64,000 bases of DNA from CAXXFQ01 sp963674475 (GTDB lineage Bacteria; Planctomycetota; Planctomycetia; Pirellulales; Thermoguttaceae), in NCBI GenBank assembly GCA_963674475.2, contig CAXXFQ010000019.1, positions 62,001-126,000 of the forward strand, in the 5' to 3' direction. The position numbers and the translations under genes were made by a program. Numbering within the stretch: the first letter of the stretch is position 1; every line of letters begins with the position of its first letter. The notes under the pieces were generated by a model that had not been told where the DNA came from, did not search any database, and was given only the letters and a program-made list of their open reading frames with translations. Positions 8,609-17,873 of this stretch are shown here, one piece after another.

Positions 8609-9469
8609 ATGTTTCGAAAGACGTTTTTCGGATTGATGCTTCTGACGGTCTTGCTTCACACGGGCTGTTGCGGTTTCCAATCGTGGCTCCATGCGCCCTT
8701 CGGACCGGGGACGCTTTGCGATCCGAAATATGGATGTTGCTGCGGGGGATGTTGCGGCGGATGCTGCGATGATGGTTGCACGGACTGCGGAACGGTTTGC
8801 TCTTGCACCGAAGGTTGTGGGGGCGACTGTGGCACGGTGGGTTCGTGTTCGTCCTGCGAGGGTGAGTGCGTCGATGAGTGCGGCTGCGGGCCTTGTTCCT
8901 GTGGCGTTTGCGATCCTTGTTGCGATCCCTGTTGTGATCCCTGTTGTGATCCCTGTTGCGAGGTGTGCCATTACCCGGGTCCGCTGGCCTGGGCGTTTCA
9001 TATCCTTAAGCCGGTGGGATACCTCTTCCATCCGGAGAGCTGGCACTGCTGCGGCTGCGGTGAGATGTATTGGGGCGATTTCCACAGCGATCCGCCCTAT
9101 TGCTGCGAACCGTGTAATTGCTATGGTCAATTCACCGGCGGTTGTTCGACCGGTTGTGTGAGTGAAGGGTGTGTGAGTGAAGGGTGTGTGAGTGAAGGCT
9201 GTTCGAGCGGGTGTGCTGAATCGGTTGATTCTTGCCCGTCTTGCAATCAGTCGTCGAGGGTTTCGGGAGAAGATTATTCGTCGGTCACGTTCGACGAATC
9301 TCAATACGATCGGGTGATTCCGCTTTCAACGACCGATCGACTGGCTGGATCGCCAGATCGGCTGGCCAAGTCGACTGAGACGGCTCCGGCGAAAATGGTG
9401 TCTCGACCGACGCGGGCCGCCTCGAGAAGTTTGCAGGCAACCCGACCTCGCTATCAGATGGCGCGTTAG
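8609..9469 (+). CDS. Cysteine-rich exported protein with short repeats
   Basis: A 286-residue protein with about 48 cysteines, most between residues 20 and 215. The start MFRKTFFGLMLLTVLLHTGC is a signal peptide; the sequence LHTGC resembles a lipoprotein site but has His at -3, so lipidation is uncertain. Cys pairs appear in patterns such as GCCGGCC, four CDPC repeats (12-base units at 8909-8956) and three VSEGC repeats (15-base units at 9158-9202). The last 80 residues are Cys-free and polar. I chose ATG 8609 because the 24 residues before it from an upstream ATG do not look like a secretion signal. The many Cys pairs suggest disulfide cross-linking or metal binding in the envelope; planctomycete cell-wall proteins are known to be Cys-rich, so a wall role is a reasonable inference. 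Confidence 0.75.
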   Translation: MFRKTFFGLMLLTVLLHTGCCGFQSWLHAPFGPGTLCDPKYGCCCGGCCGGCCDDGCTDCGTVCSCTEGCGGDCGTVGSCSSCEGECVDECGCGPCSCGVCDPCCDPCCDPCCDPCCEVCHYPGPLAWAFHILKPVGYLFHPESWHCCGCGEMYWGDFHSDPPYCCEPCNCYGQFTGGCSTGCVSEGCVSEGCVSEGCSSGCAESVDSCPSCNQSSRVSGEDYSSVTFDESQYDRVIPLSTTDRLAGSPDRLAKSTETAPAKMVSRPTRAASRSLQATRPRYQMAR

Positions 9470-9504
9470 GATATCGTAATAGCGGATTCGGAATCGAAAA
9501 TTCA

Positions 9505-9546
9505 TAAAAAAGAGCCCGTTTGAAGAGAAAACGGGCTCTTTTTTTC
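9505..9546. terminator. Strong bidirectional terminator
   Basis: Positions 9510-9521 pair perfectly with 9529-9540 around a seven-base loop, with an A-run before and a T-run after. It serves both the Cys-rich gene (plus) and ppiC (minus), which converge here. Confidence 0.9.
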
Positions 9547-9637
9547 TTTGTTAACGGCTGACCGCAACAGGGCCGATCTAGATAGATTCTCAAGACGGCC
9601 GGTGACGGCTAGCGCACCCTTACGGGGGGTGTGCGGT

Positions 9638-9919
9638 CTATTCTGTCCGTTTGGTGATCTCGACCAAGTGGTAGCCGAACTGGGTTTTGATCGGGCCGTG
9701 GACTTTGCCAACTTCTTCGCTGAAAACGACTTGGTCGAATTCAGGGACCATTTGGCCTTGTCCGAACTCGCCCAGCGCGCCGCCGTTTTGACCGGAAGGA
9801 CATTGGGAATATTTCTCGGCGATTTCGGCGAAATCGGCTCCGTTTTCGATCGCCCCTTTGAGTTCGAGGCACTGTTGTTCGGTTTCCACCAAAATGTGAC
9901 GTGCTTGAGCAGTTGCCAT
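9638..9919 (-). CDS. ppiC: Parvulin-type peptidyl-prolyl isomerase PpiC
   Basis: A 93-residue stand-alone parvulin, the same length as E. coli PpiC. It starts ATAQARHILVETE (first active-site His in RHILV), has CPSGQNGGALGEFGQGQMVP with the catalytic Cys and Met-Val-Pro, FDQVVFS, and ends GPIKTQFGYHLVEI with the second conserved His. No signal peptide is seen, so it works in the cytoplasm on prolyl bonds of folding proteins. GAGGAG lies nine bases before the ATG. It is divergent from the BON-domain gene and converges with the Cys-rich gene at a shared terminator. Confidence 0.94.
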   Translation of the reverse strand: MATAQARHILVETEQQCLELKGAIENGADFAEIAEKYSQCPSGQNGGALGEFGQGQMVPEFDQVVFSEEVGKVHGPIKTQFGYHLVEITKRTE

Positions 9920-10109
9920 TTGCTATTCTCCTCGCATTAAGGATAATAAGTATAGTTGGTCCGATCGCTGTAACGGGGACGGTCGGAAAAAAAGCGGGGT
10001 AGTCAATCTCCCCCTCTATTGTAGCCGACGATTTTCATCGGCGTCGGCGAAAGCTCTAATTCACTCCAAACGAACCTACCCACCGACTCTTCGGGGAAGT
10101 GAGGCCTCC

Positions 10110-10733
10110 ATGAAACCGATTGTATTGTTTGTCCTTGTTATTGTGCTTCTGGGGATCGTTCCGGATGCGCAGGCTCAACGCCTCGGGAAATTCAACAGGA
10201 AGGGAGCCGCATCAAATAACATGGGGGGCGTGGGCGATTCCTCCGAAGTCGGCTCGATCACCGGGTCGGAGCGATTCTTGCGAGACAATCGGGGCAAAGG
10301 AGATTTCGTCGGACGCGATCCCGACTCCCGAGATACTTTTGTCGGGAGCCAACAGGGGACCGCTTCGGGACGAGTCCGTTCGGCAGCGCAGGGGATGCGA
10401 ATCGAGAAGGCCCGCGATGCCAATGTTCGGCTGCGACCCGCGACACGACGTCGTCATGCGATGTACGACCCGCGTCTGGCGGTTGATTTCGAGTTTAGCG
10501 CCCCGTCGTCGCAGGAGATGACCCAGCGGTTGACCAAGCGGTTGGAGGCGTCGCTTCGGCCGAATGGTTTGGGACGGTCGGTTGAGGTGTCGGTCCAAGG
10601 GGATACGGCGATACTGCGGGGGACGGTTTCCACGGAACATGATCGTTCCTTAACTGCGTTCGTCGTGCTCTTAGAGCCTGGAATTGCGGAGGTAAAGAAC
10701 GAGATTGAGGTTGGTAACCTGATGCAGCGTTAG
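10110..10733 (+). CDS. Secreted BON-domain-like protein
   Basis: A 207-residue exported protein. The N-terminus MKPIVLFVLVIVLLGIVPDAQA is a clear signal peptide with an AQA cleavage site. Residues about 22-130 are polar, Gly/Ser/Arg-rich and probably disordered. The last 70 residues look like a BON domain: SQEMTQRLTKRLEASL, SVEVSVQGDTAILRGTVS, and AFVVLLEPGIAEVKNEIEV follow the helix-strand-strand-helix-strand order. BON domains bind phospholipid or peptidoglycan at membranes. GTGAGG before the ATG can serve as ribosome-binding site. The last 239 bases overlap the tail of the convergent minus-strand gene. Confidence 0.75.
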   Translation: MKPIVLFVLVIVLLGIVPDAQAQRLGKFNRKGAASNNMGGVGDSSEVGSITGSERFLRDNRGKGDFVGRDPDSRDTFVGSQQGTASGRVRSAAQGMRIEKARDANVRLRPATRRRHAMYDPRLAVDFEFSAPSSQEMTQRLTKRLEASLRPNGLGRSVEVSVQGDTAILRGTVSTEHDRSLTAFVVLLEPGIAEVKNEIEVGNLMQR

Positions 10734-11883
10734 TTTCGTTTTGATAAGCCCCGTTGGGGTTGGGGACGGCTTGATTGGGTATGGCTTGATAAGCCCCGTT
10801 GGGGTTGGGCCAATTGGTTTGCGTGGGGGCGTTCCACGTCGGATTGACGGTTGGATTAGAGGTCGGCGGAACCGGGTTGCGGTACGCCGTGATGGGCGTC
10901 TGATAACAGGCCGCTTGCGCTTGGTGCGGCATGGTCGAGGGAGAGTTTGCCGTAGCGGTGTAGTTGGCCGATTCGACCGGACCGGCGTTTTGCCGTGCGT
11001 GGGGATTGGGGTTCTGTTGGAATCGCAATGCGACGCTCGGCCGCTCTGAATTCCCGGTTTGCTTTGCTAGCAATTGATCGTGGTTTGACGGGTCGCAAAA
11101 ATGGTTTCCGCCCCGAGGGATGGTGATTGTCTCGACTTGCATTTTTGACCGCGGAGTGGTCGCAAGCGAAGCCCGATTTTGATAAGCGGCCTGCTGGACT
11201 GCCGACGGTTGATTGGGTGTTCGTACGCCCGTTGGCCCAGGGGGAGGTAGGCGATGATAGGGTTGCCCGGTGGTCGCGGTCGTTGGAGCGGCCGCTCGAT
11301 TTTCCCAGGACCAGTTTTGCCTTTGCGGCCCTTGCGCGAACTGGGTTTCGGTGAAGCCGGGTAACGTTTGACGCGAGGCGTCGGAGACGGCAACCTCGCC
11401 GGTTTTCGCCTTGAATCGCACGATGAGCGTAAGCGGAACGGTCGGGCCTCCGACTTCGTCCCATTCGACAAAAAAGCTATACGAATGTCCCAGCGGCGCT
11501 TTGCTGTAGTGCAACGGGAGCGTCTCGTTCGGGAAGACGAATTTCTTTTGAGGAATGGTGTATCTTGGGTCCGCCCCTTCGTTGGTAAAGGCGTAGATGG
11601 TCACTTCCCCTTCGACCTTGACCGGTTCTTTCATCCCTTCTTTGTAGAACATGACTCGTCCGCCCATGCCCCGTTTGGTCGATTGGCCCGGCGAGATTTT
11701 GGTCGCGTCGGTCCAGATGCAGACGATCCGGCCGGGGATTTGCGGTTTGTCCTTCTGGTTGAACCAGTTCAGCAGATCGGCGGCTTGCAAGGGAGCGCCG
11801 AATCCGAGAGACAGCACCGAAAGGACCAAGATCGATTTGGTCAAACCCGACCGCAGGGAATTTTTTCGTTCGAGAATTTTCAT
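10495..11883 (-). CDS. Hypothetical secreted protein with Pro/Asn/Gln-rich tail
   Basis: A 462-residue protein of unknown function. A signal peptide (about residues 1-34, ending PLQAA) is followed by a structured part to about residue 180, with IVCIWTDATKI, GRVMFYKEGMKEPVKVEGEVTIYAF and FVEWDEVGGPTVPLTLIVRF, which looks like a beta-sandwich. From about residue 190 on it is rich in Pro, Asn, Gln, Ala and Thr with NPNGAYQ repeats and is probably disordered. The C-terminal 80 residues are encoded antisense to the BON-domain gene. The gene lies downstream of the secretin on the same strand, 93 bases away, so it may be part of the same secretion unit. Confidence 0.75.
   Translation of the reverse strand: MKILERKNSLRSGLTKSILVLSVLSLGFGAPLQAADLLNWFNQKDKPQIPGRIVCIWTDATKISPGQSTKRGMGGRVMFYKEGMKEPVKVEGEVTIYAFTNEGADPRYTIPQKKFVFPNETLPLHYSKAPLGHSYSFFVEWDEVGGPTVPLTLIVRFKAKTGEVAVSDASRQTLPGFTETQFAQGPQRQNWSWENRAAAPTTATTGQPYHRLPPPGPTGVRTPNQPSAVQQAAYQNRASLATTPRSKMQVETITIPRGGNHFCDPSNHDQLLAKQTGNSERPSVALRFQQNPNPHARQNAGPVESANYTATANSPSTMPHQAQAACYQTPITAYRNPVPPTSNPTVNPTWNAPTQTNWPNPNGAYQAIPNQAVPNPNGAYQNETNAASGYQPQSRSLPPQFQALRARRTQLRNDHVPWKPSPAVSPYPLGPTPQPTVPNHSAEATPPTAWSTAGSSPATTGR
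10741..10810. repeat. Direct repeat of about 25 bases just after a stop
   Basis: Units at 10741-10765 and 10786-10810 differ only at the last base and are 45 bases apart. Each contains a CCCCGTTGGGG hairpin. On the minus strand the unit encodes NPNGAYQ, so the repeat is in frame within the Pro/Asn-rich protein. Confidence 0.8.
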
Positions 11884-11976
11884 GGGCGAAACGTCTCGTC
11901 TATTTCTTTTTCTAAAAACAGTTTTTCGTGTCAGCGTATTTTGGGATCGTCGACAAAGTCGAATTTATTATTTTGA

Positions 11977-14900
11977 TCACGGGGCGACTTGGTTGGTCCC
12001 TTGTGCCGCGGGGTAGACGGCTGAGGCCGGAACCGCACGCGGATCGTTGGAGCCGTTTTGCGCCGGGGTCAAGCGTGGAACATAAGCGGCCGGTTGAACC
12101 GGACGTGTCGCCAAGTTAGCCGGTTGGGTAGCCGAGTTGCCGCCGGATGGGGCGAGCGGTTGCAGCCGTGAAACCTTGACGGGGTGGTTCAGGTTCGTTT
12201 CAGGTGTGGTGATCGGAGGCGGAGAGGGTATCACTTCCGGTCGATCCGATTGTTCCGATTGATCTGATTGCTTTAATTGGTTTGGTTGACCCAATTGGTT
12301 TGGTTGATTTGACGGAGGACGGTTTTCGAGGATTTTCTCCCCTTCTTTGAGCGGTTGCGGATAAATCACCTCCGGCCCGCCTTCTTCCGGATAGCAGCCG
12401 TCTTCGCCCAGTTCATACAGGCCCGTGTCGCCTTGGAGTTGGTTGATGTCGCAGAGACACCAGTTCATGCGGGCCGATTCACGTTGTTTGATCCGTTCCA
12501 TGTCGCACGGCCCCATAACGACCCAAGGGGTCATGATGATCAGGAGTTCCGCACGCCGACTGCCACGGCTGTCGTAACGGAAGAGGTGGCCGAGGATCGG
12601 GATGTCCGACAAGAAGGGAACCCGACGGTGGACTTCCTGCTTGCTGTTGACGATCAAACCGCCCAGGACGATCGTTTCGCCGGTGGTGGCGCTGACGGTC
12701 GTTTGGGCCGACGTGACTTTGATTTTCGGCGAACGGACCACTTGGCCTTCAGAGATCGAAACGGGGATCCCGTCCGCGACGGAGCCGACTTCCGATTTTT
12801 CGGCGTCCAGTTCCATAACGACGGTTCCGTCGGGGCTGATACGTGGTGTGACGGCCAGAATCAGACCGACATCTTCCATCTCGATGTTGTTGACTTGACC
12901 GGTCGCGTTGATCGTCGTCCCAACGATCCGCGGCACCCGTTCGCCGACTTGGATGAAGGCCGGTTGGTTGTCGAGGGTCGTGATTTGGGGACGACTGAGT
13001 ACTTCGAGTCGTTGGCATTCCTGAAGCGCGCGAATCAGAAGGCTCACACTTTCGCTACTGGCCGAGAGGACCAGTCCGCCGTAACCGAGCTCTTGATTCG
13101 AGCGGCCGACCGAGAAGGTCGTAAGCCCCTGTCCGCCGACCATGTCGGATCTGGCCAAGGCCGACTCGGCCCCGCTATTGCCAAGGGGGTTGGTGTTGAC
13201 GAAATTGTAGCCGGGGCTATTTTCGGCCGCGACGATGACCTCTTGGGTTGTCGTCGAGACGGCCCCTTGTACGTTGTTTTCGGTGGTTTTGACGATCTTT
13301 TGGATATTGCTCAAAAGAGACCGATCAAACAAGAGCGAGTCTTGTAAGCCGACTTCGATGCCGAATTCGTCGAAGTTGTCCAGGCCGACCTCGGCGATGA
13401 GTACTTGGATGACGACTTGCGGCGGTTGGGCATCGAGCTTTTCGACCAGATCGTGGATCTCGGGGAAGAAGCGGGGTGTCGCGCTGATGACCAGCGAGTT
13501 GGACACCGCTTCGGGAACGACGACCACTTCCCGTTCCATTTGGAGGAACGGGTTTTCGATGCCGGGTGTGGCTTGTTGGACCTGGCGTTCGCTTCGCAGG
13601 AAGTCGTTGATTGCTCGGGCGACGTCGACTGCCGGTGCGTTTTTCAATCGATAGACTTCGTTTTGACGTTGAACGACGTCGCTGCCGTCCAGGCGTAGGA
13701 GCAACGCCTCGATGATCGCCAGGTCGCCCTTCGAGCCGGTGGCGATGATGCTGTTGGTTCGCGTGTCGACGGCGAAGCGGACCGGGGCCAGCGAGGTTTC
13801 TCCCTCGGCGATCGGCAAGGTCGGCCGCGAGGCGGTTCCGGCCGTTTCGCTGGGCAACAAGGAGCGGAGGGTTCGCACCAAGTTGTTCGCGTCGCTGTTG
13901 ACGATTTGGAACACTTTGATCTGAGCGATGACTGCCGGGGTGTCAAACTGTTTGATCAGCGCTTCGATCAATTCCATACTGTTGGCCGACGCGGAGACCA
14001 AAAGGGTGTTGGTTCGGACGTCGGGGATGAGGCGGACATCGGTCAGAATACCCGAACGGATGATCTTCTGGTCTTTGCCGTCGACTTCCAACATCTCGAG
14101 TACCGACGTTTTTCCGGCCCCTCTGCCGGCCGTCGCGTTGATGGCCGATTGGAGTGTGGCCGCCAGTTCGGTAGCCAGCGAGTTTTTCAACTTGATCACT
14201 TTCGCCAGCGAGATGACTTCGGTCGAGTCGGTATCGATCTGTTCGAGAAGCTTTTTCACCTCGGCCATGTCTCGGGGAGCCGCTCGAACGATCAACGAAT
14301 TGGTTCGAACTTCGGGGATCGCCAAAACGGCCGGGCCGAGTCCGCCTCGACGGGCGAAAAACTGTCGAATGGTTCCCGCCGCCTGAGCGACCGGAGTCGA
14401 TTTGAGCGAAAAGACTTGGAATTGGGTCTCCGGCTCGACTGGCTGGTCGAGCGCTTGGATAAGTTCTTTGGTCGCACGGACCGCTTCGCCCCAGCCGATC
14501 AAAAGCAGGGCGTTCGGTTTGATCAGCGGCGTGATGCTCACCCGGCCCTGTCGTCCGCCGATCAATTCGGGGCTGACCTGACGGATGATCGCCATCATCG
14601 TGCTGTCTTGAACTTGGGTGAGTGCGACGATTTCGATTTCGGGGATCGTTTCTTCACTGAGTCGTTCCAGCTCGGCGATGATCCGACTCATCTCCTCGAC
14701 GTCGTGCTTGCGACCGTGCAAAATGATGACGTCCAAGTCGGGCAGGATCTCGACCTGAACGCTCTTGCCCAAGTCGCGGAGCCGTTGTTGTTGGTTGAAA
14801 TCGTCGGTCATTTCGCCCGCTGTTGTGCCCGCCGGCGCGTTTGTTGGGGCGGCCGCTTGGGCGAGGATGATTGGTTGGTTTGGTTGGACGATTGACTGGA

Positions 14901-16299
14901 CGACCTCGTAGTTGACCAGATTGATCGCGCCCTGAGGAGAAGCGTTCTGCGGCTGTTGAAAGAAGGACTGCGGATTGGGCGGAGGGGACGAAAGCGGGGC
15001 GCCGCTCTCTGGCGTATTTCCTTCGCCGGGCGATAGTCCTTCGTCCGCGGCAGGAAGTTCTTGGGTTCGATAGGCGTCGATCGCCTCGCGGACCCGATCG
15101 GCGTCGGTGTTGCGGAACGGAACGAACCGAGTTGCTTCTCCTGAAACGGGCGGATTGGCCTGATAGAGAATCAACGATTCCAACTGTCCGACCAACGGTG
15201 CGGGGCCTTGGAGCAGGATGCCGTTTCGCCGTCGATCGACTTCAATATCGACTCGACCGGCCGACGCGGTTTCGAGTCCGTACGGCATGGGATCGGCGTT
15301 TTGGGGCGCGAGAGGAAAGAGTCGGTTGCCGAACAACTCGCGCAAACGGGGAACGACGGTTTCCACTTTCCCAGGCGGCAGAGGAATGAATTTTTCGACG
15401 CGCGACTGCGGATGTTGAAACGACTCGGTCGGCCATCCGGACGAGGGCATTGGTTCAGGCTGGTCGGTGGCCATTCCCCTTTGACTTGGAGGAGCCGAGG
15501 GAATTCCGGCGGGCGCCTGCCGGGGGTATCCTCCCTGAGGCTGGAGCGTTCCTTGGCTTTGAGGATCACGCGGCGCCAAAACGGCCAATACGTCTAATTC
15601 CCCGGCCAGTATCGATTGAATTTCCGTCGGCGCTTCGACAAAAAGGGTTGATCGAGCCGGATCGGTCGCCACGCGGACCTGATTGCTGCTATTGAAGCGG
15701 GTACGGACGTAGTCGGCCGCACGCGCCAATTGATCGGGAAGGCAAACGTACTGCCGGATCGCGACGCCCGGTTGGCCAGTTTGGCCTGGTTGGCCCGGTT
15801 GATAATGTTCCGGCGAGACGGGCCCTGTCGGGGCCATCGGCGGTGTGGTTTGCCACGTTCCGTTTTGCGCAGCCGCGGCGGACGGTTGAGGGGGGAAGCC
15901 GGACGGGGGCATCGGTTGCCGATCGATTGGCGCCGTGGCAGCTCCTCGTGGGGAAAGATCTTGCGAAAGATCCAACGTACGAATCAGCTCGGCGATCGCC
16001 TGATGGGCTTGGGGCGTGGCGGTGATGAACAGCTGATTGGTGTTCGGGTTCGATTTGATCGCCAACTGGCCCTTCGAAAGTCCCAAATTATTCAACATGG
16101 CCGAAAGGGCCGGTTCGACTTCGCCGACCGTTTTGTTTTTCAGCGAATAAGCTCGAATTTCGGGAGCGGTCGAGTTGGGTTGGGCTTGAGCGATCGTTGC
16201 TCCAAGAAGGACGAAGGCGAAGAGCCACGTCAATCGAGCGAGGGTCGATGCGAGGGGAAGCCTTTTTTGCGCGGCGGTTTTTGTTAACCGGCTTGCCAT
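11977..16299 (-). CDS. Secretin (GspD/PilQ-type) with many N-domains
   Basis: An outer-membrane secretin of 1,440 residues. A signal peptide lies in LARLTWLFAFVLLGATIAQA. About nine N-domain-like repeats follow, each with an opening strand such as FQVFSLKSTPVAQAAGTI and a closing helix such as MAEVKKLLEQID. The secretin domain is at about residues 1060-1300: VVIQVLIAEVGLDNFDEFGI, RPQITTLDNQPAFIQVGERV, GETIVLGGLI and PFLSDIPILGHLFR are typical. A Pro/Asn/Gln-rich tail ends the protein. Typical GspD proteins have about 650 residues with three or four N-domains. I chose ATG 16299 (MASRLTK) because CCAGGAAA precedes it; two earlier Met or TTG codons lack a site. No gsp/pil partner genes are nearby. 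Confidence 0.9.
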   Translation of the reverse strand: MASRLTKTAAQKRLPLASTLARLTWLFAFVLLGATIAQAQPNSTAPEIRAYSLKNKTVGEVEPALSAMLNNLGLSKGQLAIKSNPNTNQLFITATPQAHQAIAELIRTLDLSQDLSPRGAATAPIDRQPMPPSGFPPQPSAAAAQNGTWQTTPPMAPTGPVSPEHYQPGQPGQTGQPGVAIRQYVCLPDQLARAADYVRTRFNSSNQVRVATDPARSTLFVEAPTEIQSILAGELDVLAVLAPRDPQSQGTLQPQGGYPRQAPAGIPSAPPSQRGMATDQPEPMPSSGWPTESFQHPQSRVEKFIPLPPGKVETVVPRLRELFGNRLFPLAPQNADPMPYGLETASAGRVDIEVDRRRNGILLQGPAPLVGQLESLILYQANPPVSGEATRFVPFRNTDADRVREAIDAYRTQELPAADEGLSPGEGNTPESGAPLSSPPPNPQSFFQQPQNASPQGAINLVNYEVVQSIVQPNQPIILAQAAAPTNAPAGTTAGEMTDDFNQQQRLRDLGKSVQVEILPDLDVIILHGRKHDVEEMSRIIAELERLSEETIPEIEIVALTQVQDSTMMAIIRQVSPELIGGRQGRVSITPLIKPNALLLIGWGEAVRATKELIQALDQPVEPETQFQVFSLKSTPVAQAAGTIRQFFARRGGLGPAVLAIPEVRTNSLIVRAAPRDMAEVKKLLEQIDTDSTEVISLAKVIKLKNSLATELAATLQSAINATAGRGAGKTSVLEMLEVDGKDQKIIRSGILTDVRLIPDVRTNTLLVSASANSMELIEALIKQFDTPAVIAQIKVFQIVNSDANNLVRTLRSLLPSETAGTASRPTLPIAEGETSLAPVRFAVDTRTNSIIATGSKGDLAIIEALLLRLDGSDVVQRQNEVYRLKNAPAVDVARAINDFLRSERQVQQATPGIENPFLQMEREVVVVPEAVSNSLVISATPRFFPEIHDLVEKLDAQPPQVVIQVLIAEVGLDNFDEFGIEVGLQDSLLFDRSLLSNIQKIVKTTENNVQGAVSTTTQEVIVAAENSPGYNFVNTNPLGNSGAESALARSDMVGGQGLTTFSVGRSNQELGYGGLVLSASSESVSLLIRALQECQRLEVLSRPQITTLDNQPAFIQVGERVPRIVGTTINATGQVNNIEMEDVGLILAVTPRISPDGTVVMELDAEKSEVGSVADGIPVSISEGQVVRSPKIKVTSAQTTVSATTGETIVLGGLIVNSKQEVHRRVPFLSDIPILGHLFRYDSRGSRRAELLIIMTPWVVMGPCDMERIKQRESARMNWCLCDINQLQGDTGLYELGEDGCYPEEGGPEVIYPQPLKEGEKILENRPPSNQPNQLGQPNQLKQSDQSEQSDRPEVIPSPPPITTPETNLNHPVKVSRLQPLAPSGGNSATQPANLATRPVQPAAYVPRLTPAQNGSNDPRAVPASAVYPAAQGTNQVAP

Positions 16300-17873
16300 A
16301 CAGGCGGTTTCCTGGTTTTTCCAATTCATACAACAATCAACTAGCGGTCTTTTCACGGCAGCCGCCTCAATCAATATCAGGAAGGAATTTTTCGAATTAG
16401 ATTAGCTTTGCCGCCAAGGTCTTCGGTGGGATGCTTCTTGATAAGAGAGCCAGCTGACCTGGAGTTAACGTCGGTTTTCATGGTGACGCTTTGGGGCGAC
16501 CGTTGTTTCGGAGCGACTCCAGATGGTTTTGGCTATCTTTCTTTTTCCGTGACGGGTTGCAAGTCTCTGTTTGGGAGACTGTGGGCGGATCGTAGTGAGA
16601 ACCGGCTTTGAATTCAAGGTCATTTTCATCGGGGGGACCGATTTTCGTCAGGGCGAAGTGGTTTTAATGGTTTTGACTTGCAAGGAAAAGCGAGGGAACG
16701 CTCCGGGAGATGCGCTGTGTTGGGGATGGTAGAAGCGAGAAGGCTTATACGGCTCTTTGGAGGGGTGCGTTAAAAGGGATTGGGAAACCGTGGGGCTGAC
16801 ATGACCACATCCCACCATGAGAGGGGGTGTTTTTTCGAGGGAAGAAAATTTTTTTCTCTGGAAAAGAAAATGGAATTGAGCAAAAGGGGGGGATCTGACA
16901 AATTCCTGTCACGGGACGGTTTCCCGTGCAAAAAGAGAGAAAAAAGCGTGAAAAAAGGGGGAAGGGACCGTTTTGCCGGGAAGTCTGGTTTTTGTTTAGG
17001 TTTGCATTAAATGGAACCCCCTATTCGGGCCGCCTGCAATTGGCGGCTTTCACCTATAAGTGAGTTGGTTAATAGGAGTAAAATTGCCCCATTTCCCTTG
17101 GGGTGATCTGGTTAAATAGGGAAAAACTCTTGACCTTATAAGTGGTTCCGATCATGATAAGATGGTGATTCTGGCATATTCAGGTTGAGATTTCATGCTT
17201 TTCACCACGGTTTTTTCGCGCAAATAATTTGACATTTTTCCTATATTCCCTTCTACTTAATCTCATTCGAGTGAGACACGCGTGAACATGAGAAAAACGG
17301 CCGCTTTGTTAATTCAAAATGTTGGGAGAAAACGTGTCTGGAGCCGGTTGTCTTTTCGCAGTGCGAAAGGGCTATCTGGGGAACCGGTGTCGACGTTTTT
17401 CTCTGCTCTTTTTTTGCTTGGCGATCGATGGTTCGGTCGTCGAGCGTTTGCTTACGCTTATGCCTTGAGCGGGTCGGTAAAGCGAGGTCGCCCGAGCGGT
17501 CAAAATCGAGGCGACCGAAATCAAGATTGGACTTGTCCCTCGTTTGCCACACTTTGCCATTCGCGGCGGGGCTGGTGACGAGTCGATCAGGTGGGCCAAG
17601 GACCTGAAGACGGGTCGTTGGCCTGAGACAAGTAGTCGGAAGTAAAACGAGGATCTTGAATTTTGGAGAAACGTGCGAATCACGATTTTTCAGTGAGACG
17701 GTTTTTCCAATTCATGGATCGAAGAGGTGGCGTCAACCGGCGTTTTTTTCAGTAGAGCCGATCGGTTGACTTCACCTATAAAAACGGAGACGGGACCGAG
17801 GAGAAAGATTTCCTCGAAGGGCATCACGATTTCGCATTCGCGGAAAATACCAGTTTTAGGATAGAGAGAAGAC
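16300..17873. other. Long divergent intergenic region before the giant gene
   Basis: This region of about 1.5 kb separates the secretin from the giant repeat protein. Several frames of 60-100 codons exist on both strands but none looks like protein. 16840-17000 is purine-rich with two adjacent hairpins: 16896-16900 with 16907-16911, and 16910-16916 with 16922-16928. A third hairpin pairs 17594-17604 with 17613-17623 (one mismatch). A possible RNA gene or long regulated leader is the best reading. Confidence 0.5.
17229..17257 (+). promoter_or_regulatory. Possible sigma-70 promoter of the giant gene
   Basis: TTGACA (17229-17234) is followed after 17 bases by TCTACT (17252-17257), four of six matches to the -10 consensus. 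It would give a leader of about 610 bases that contains the 17594-17623 hairpin. Confidence 0.35.

Noticed and set aside
16375..17873. Small frames of 60-100 codons in the long intergenic region
   Set aside because: No ribosome-binding sites, no recognisable motifs, and frames overlap on both strands in low-complexity sequence.
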